DNA from: Microcaldota archaeon
Lineage (GTDB): Archaea > Micrarchaeota > Micrarchaeia > Micrarchaeales > CABMGC01
Direction of reading: 5' to 3'
DNA: 7,618 nt
Assembly (NCBI GenBank): GCA_027340645.1
Contig: DAHWQN010000026.1
Location: forward strand, 1-7,618
The translations under genes and the position numbers were made by a program. Below, in pieces: positions 5,570 through 7,618 of the stretch; the stretch's first letter is position 1; the number at the start of each line of letters is the position of its first letter. The notes beneath the pieces were generated by a model that searched no databases, had not been told where the DNA came from, and saw only the letters and a program-made list of their open reading frames with translations.

Positions 5570-6997
5570 TTATTCTGCTACCAACTCTTTTATTGCTTTC
5601 GTCTCTTCATGCAGACCAGCGCTTATTGAGCATAGCTTCGAAACCTCAAATCCAGCTTGCCCAATTTTTCTGGAGATAGAGCGGTCTTCAAGCAGAATGG
5701 AAATCTTAGCTGCAATATCCTGCATGTCATCAGGATTTATCAGAAGCCCGTCTTTTCCTGCGGTGATTAATTCTGCTATTCCTGCGCGATTAGTGACAAT
5801 GCATGCTTTGTGATGCAGCCAGCTCTCCACAACTACGAGCCCGAACCCCTCCTTTATCGAAGGGAGGAGTGTAAAGTTGCATCTCTCGTATAAGGCATCG
5901 AGTTCATTCTGCGGAAGATGGCCAGTGAATATAACCCTGTCTGAAATTCCTAGCTTGTTTACCTGTTCCTCAAGCTCTGAACGCCACACAGCACCCTTCG
6001 AAAGGCCGAGCCCCTGCTTCGAGCTGGAGAAACTGCCATTCCCTACCAGAACAAGCCTTAGCTTCTTGTACTTTCCTGCTATGTATGCGAAGGCGTCTAT
6101 GGCCCTATCCTGGCCCTTCATAGGATCCATGCGGGCTACGACAAGCATTACGTCATCTTCATCCTTGATGCCAAGCCTATCACACAAAGTAGATACTTCG
6201 CCATTGTTGGGTCGTGTGTAATCCTCAGGATCTACATATGGATACAGCTTCTTTACCTTGCCATTGTATCCGAACGACTTGAGTGATTCTAAGTACTTGC
6301 CAGAGCTTACTACAATAAGATCATAGGCGTTGAAGTATGTGTTCATGAGCATCTTCCACTTCTCTGGTATTGTGCTCTCCTCGAAAGGCGTATGCCAGCG
6401 GTACATTTTCGGCTTTAGTGTGTTAAGCATGTGGCCTATTGGCAGCTGCTGAAAATCATGTATATAGAAAATGTCGAAGTCTATATCCTTGTCAAGGCCG
6501 TTTATCAGCTCCGCTGTGAGGCGATTGTAATAAGCATAATCTGGAAAGTCATCGCTCAGGAATATCTTCTGCGCTGCTGTAGTGTCTTTTGTTGTGCCAT
6601 GAGCGGCATTCCACATTGCTTCCTTTACCTTGCCGTAGCTCTCCATTCTGCTCTTATCAAGTGACACAAAATGATGTGTTATGCCTTCAGCTTTTATGGT
6701 GTTATATCCGGCAGAGTTCAGTGACACCCAATGTGCTTCGCTTATTGTACCTTCGCTTAACATGCGCTTCAGGAGAGGCTGAACCATGCGCGTGACTCCG
6801 CCGGTGGAATAGTTATAATCTTCCCCCTCCCTTAACTGCGACAGATCAGTGACAACAGTCTTGGGCTCTTTTGGAGGATGAGTAAACCAGATAAGCGGCG
6901 TTTGCGTGTTTACAAGTATCTTTAGACCTTGCACCTCTTTAGAATATTTACTTGATTGTAAGCCGAAAGATTTTATGTTAAATTTTTCCCCGTCCAT
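5570..6997 (-). CDS. Trehalose-6-phosphate-synthase-like retaining glycosyltransferase (GT-B, GT20/GT4)
   Basis: This 475-residue enzyme probably transfers glucose from a nucleotide-sugar to a sugar or sugar phosphate in the cytoplasm. Features colinear with OtsA-type GT20 enzymes are a GG loop (TGGVTR, 65-70), EAMWNAAHG at 126-134 (cf. ILWPLFH), YIHDFQQLPIG at 178-188 (cf. WIHDYHLLPFA), and RWHTPFE at 200-206 (cf. LHIPFP). Next come ARMDPMKG at 288-295, with R289/K294 as likely phosphate ligands, and the E-X7-E motif (E383 to E391 in KEGFGLVVVES). The C-domain is closer to GT4. It has ~26 extra N-terminal residues before the first strand (LKILVNTQ). Trehalose(-6-P) synthesis is the favoured role; sucrose-phosphate, glucosylglycerol-type or other disaccharide synthases are alternatives. 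It sits between a HAD phosphatase and MscS. Sampled G+C is about 50-52%. Confidence 0.85.
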   Translation of the reverse strand: MDGEKFNIKSFGLQSSKYSKEVQGLKILVNTQTPLIWFTHPPKEPKTVVTDLSQLREGEDYNYSTGGVTRMVQPLLKRMLSEGTISEAHWVSLNSAGYNTIKAEGITHHFVSLDKSRMESYGKVKEAMWNAAHGTTKDTTAAQKIFLSDDFPDYAYYNRLTAELINGLDKDIDFDIFYIHDFQQLPIGHMLNTLKPKMYRWHTPFEESTIPEKWKMLMNTYFNAYDLIVVSSGKYLESLKSFGYNGKVKKLYPYVDPEDYTRPNNGEVSTLCDRLGIKDEDDVMLVVARMDPMKGQDRAIDAFAYIAGKYKKLRLVLVGNGSFSSSKQGLGLSKGAVWRSELEEQVNKLGISDRVIFTGHLPQNELDALYERCNFTLLPSIKEGFGLVVVESWLHHKACIVTNRAGIAELITAGKDGLLINPDDMQDIAAKISILLEDRSISRKIGQAGFEVSKLCSISAGLHEETKAIKELVAE

Positions 6998-7023
6998 TCT
7001 AAGTCATCGGCATATTATTGTAC

Positions 7024-7057
7024 TGTGCATGCTATGTACTCAGATATCGCATGCACA
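7024..7057 (-). promoter_or_regulatory. 9-bp stem hairpin at the HAD/glycosyltransferase junction
   Basis: TGTGCATGC (7024-7032) and GCATGCACA (7049-7057) are perfect reverse complements around a 16-base spacer. On the transcript the structure spans the last HAD codons and stop, and ends 26 bases before the glycosyltransferase ATG. No U-run follows, so it is not a simple terminator. Processing, mRNA stability, or a protein-binding site are possible. An AATAATATG stretch (7011-7019, minus strand) right after it could be a weak TATA box for a separate glycosyltransferase transcript. Confidence 0.5.
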
Positions 7058-7379
7058 CCGTGTCAGTGGAGATCTCCATAATTTTGCTGAGGTTTTCCTG
7101 AAGGTCATCTATCATGAGCACGATATTTTTCTTTTTGCAGTATGCTGCCTTGCTTTCCGGTACTGGTTCCGGAGCCAGGTACAGTTCCTTGAAATTTATG
7201 CCCCACTCATTTAGCATGCGTGTTTTTTCGGAGGATATTTCCTCGATGAGAGTCTCCTCTGCCTTTTCATAAGAAGATATAATGTATATATGATTGTTCT
7301 TTGAGAGACCCGCTGTAAGCTCCCTGAAAAGTCCCGGGTTGTCTGTGATTGTGTTATCGAAGTCTATTCCTATGTTCAT
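7032..7379 (-). CDS. Small HAD-superfamily phosphatase, capless
   Basis: This 115-residue protein has all four HAD catalytic motifs in a minimal Rossmann core. Motif I is D6-F-D8-N-T10 (nucleophile and acid/base Asp), motif II S35 in IYIISS, motif III K77 in ESKAAYCKK, and motif IV the D91-D92 pair in LMIDD. This predicts a Mg2+-dependent phosphohydrolase. It lacks room for a C1 or C2 cap, so it may act on a large or exposed substrate, or use a neighbour to complete its active site. It is much shorter than OtsB-type trehalose-6-phosphate phosphatases, so that role is only a contextual guess. Nucleotidase or polynucleotide phosphatase roles are equally open. It is upstream of the glycosyltransferase by 34 bases in the same direction. 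Confidence 0.85.
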   Translation of the reverse strand: MNIGIDFDNTITDNPGLFRELTAGLSKNNHIYIISSYEKAEETLIEEISSEKTRMLNEWGINFKELYLAPEPVPESKAAYCKKKNIVLMIDDLQENLSKIMEISTDTVCMRYLST

Positions 7380-7386
7380 ACAATGA

Positions 7387-7391
7387 CACCT
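7387..7391 (-). promoter_or_regulatory. Shine-Dalgarno AGGTG for the HAD gene
   Basis: The minus strand reads AGGTG seven bases before the ATG at 7379. It is the best ribosome binding site in the minus-strand cluster and marks the HAD gene as the likely first gene of the operon. Confidence 0.6.
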
Positions 7392-7450
7392 TGACGAAAT
7401 ATGCGTATCTTGGAGACGCCCTCTTTGTGTGATGACAATTGATGTACTAT

Positions 7451-7459
7451 GTTTTTATA
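7451..7459 (-). promoter_or_regulatory. TATA-like box for the HAD/glycosyltransferase/MscS cluster
   Basis: The minus strand reads TATAAAAAC, preceded by GCGAA. A start ~26 bases downstream (near 7430) would leave a ~50-base leader before the HAD ATG. Nothing else in 7380-7450 looks like a better box. Confidence 0.4.
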
Positions 7460-7509
7460 TTCGCTGCACATTTTCATTTCACTCGCATCTGCTTTATGTT
7501 TATGTCACT

Positions 7510-7518
7510 TTTATATAC
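7510..7518 (+). promoter_or_regulatory. TATA-like box facing right
   Basis: TTTTATATA is a good archaeal TATA match, followed by T-rich sequence with no convincing long gene inside the window. A start near 7540 could drive a gene beyond the right edge. A 23-codon frame from GTG 7540 to TAA 7611 is too short to call. A second AT-rich stretch (about 7593-7602) and GAAGG at the very end (7614-7618) might belong to the next gene. The rest of 7392-7618 shows no RNA gene or repeat. Confidence 0.35.
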
Positions 7519-7618
7519 ACTAACGTTTTTATCATTTTTGTGTGGCAAGATAAATTTTCAGGCATGCTTGATTTCTATGTGGCCATTTCAAAATATTATA
7601 ATTTTATTTAATTGAAGG

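Noticed and set aside
5155..5629. Overlapping frames on both strands within the MscS gene
   Set aside because: They are shadows of the MscS pore and beta-domain coding sequence, with no family features of their own.
7032..7379. HAD protein as a typical OtsB trehalose-6-phosphate phosphatase
   Set aside because: It has 115 residues and no cap domain; OtsB proteins are about twice as long. Only gene context hints at this role.
7429..7436. GTGATGAC resembling a C/D-box RNA box C
   Set aside because: No CTGA box D or C'/D' pair follows at a suitable distance.
7429..7611. 60-codon + strand frame at the right edge
   Set aside because: It has hydrophobic, aromatic low-complexity content in an AT-rich promoter region, with no ribosome binding site; only its last 23 codons from a GTG might be relevant.

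Overview
The window looks archaeal. Its intergenic gaps carry TATA-like boxes, and starts are preceded by GGTGA-type ribosome binding sites. It encodes an XRE-HTH/CBS-pair regulator of an archaeal type, and genes are tightly packed in short operons. Sampled 60-base lines range from about 27% to 57% G+C, and AGA/AGG and ATA codons are frequent. The exact lineage cannot be read from this sequence. A compact, possibly DPANN or Thermoplasmata-like archaeon is a guess only. There are no tRNA or rRNA genes, CRISPR arrays, insertion sequences or phage genes.

Left part, + strand (1-1093): the C-terminal part of a peroxiredoxin enters from the left edge. It is followed by a four-helix membrane protein of unknown function and a small PUA-like DUF3850/ASCH protein. 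These last two are translationally linked by a ribosome binding site that overlaps the stop codon of the first.

Centre (1099-3512): a minus-strand XRE-HTH/CBS regulator is divergent from a + strand pair, a TPR protein followed by a Cys/Met-metabolism-type PLP enzyme. The 117-base gap between them holds TATA-like boxes facing both ways and an inverted repeat that could be the regulator's operator.

Right part, minus strand (3599-7379): read in transcription order, this is a small HAD phosphatase, a trehalose-6-phosphate-synthase-like glycosyltransferase, an MscS-type mechanosensitive channel and an AT-rich solo DNA methyltransferase, with gaps of 34, 4 and 17 bases. The first three make sense as an osmotic-stress module: solute synthesis, possible dephosphorylation, and pressure release. 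A 9-bp stem hairpin sits at the HAD/glycosyltransferase junction. The last 239 bases are non-coding and hold promoter-like signals facing both ways.

Across the whole window the hexamer GCATGC occurs ten times, against roughly one to two expected from base composition. This may be a genome-wide signature.
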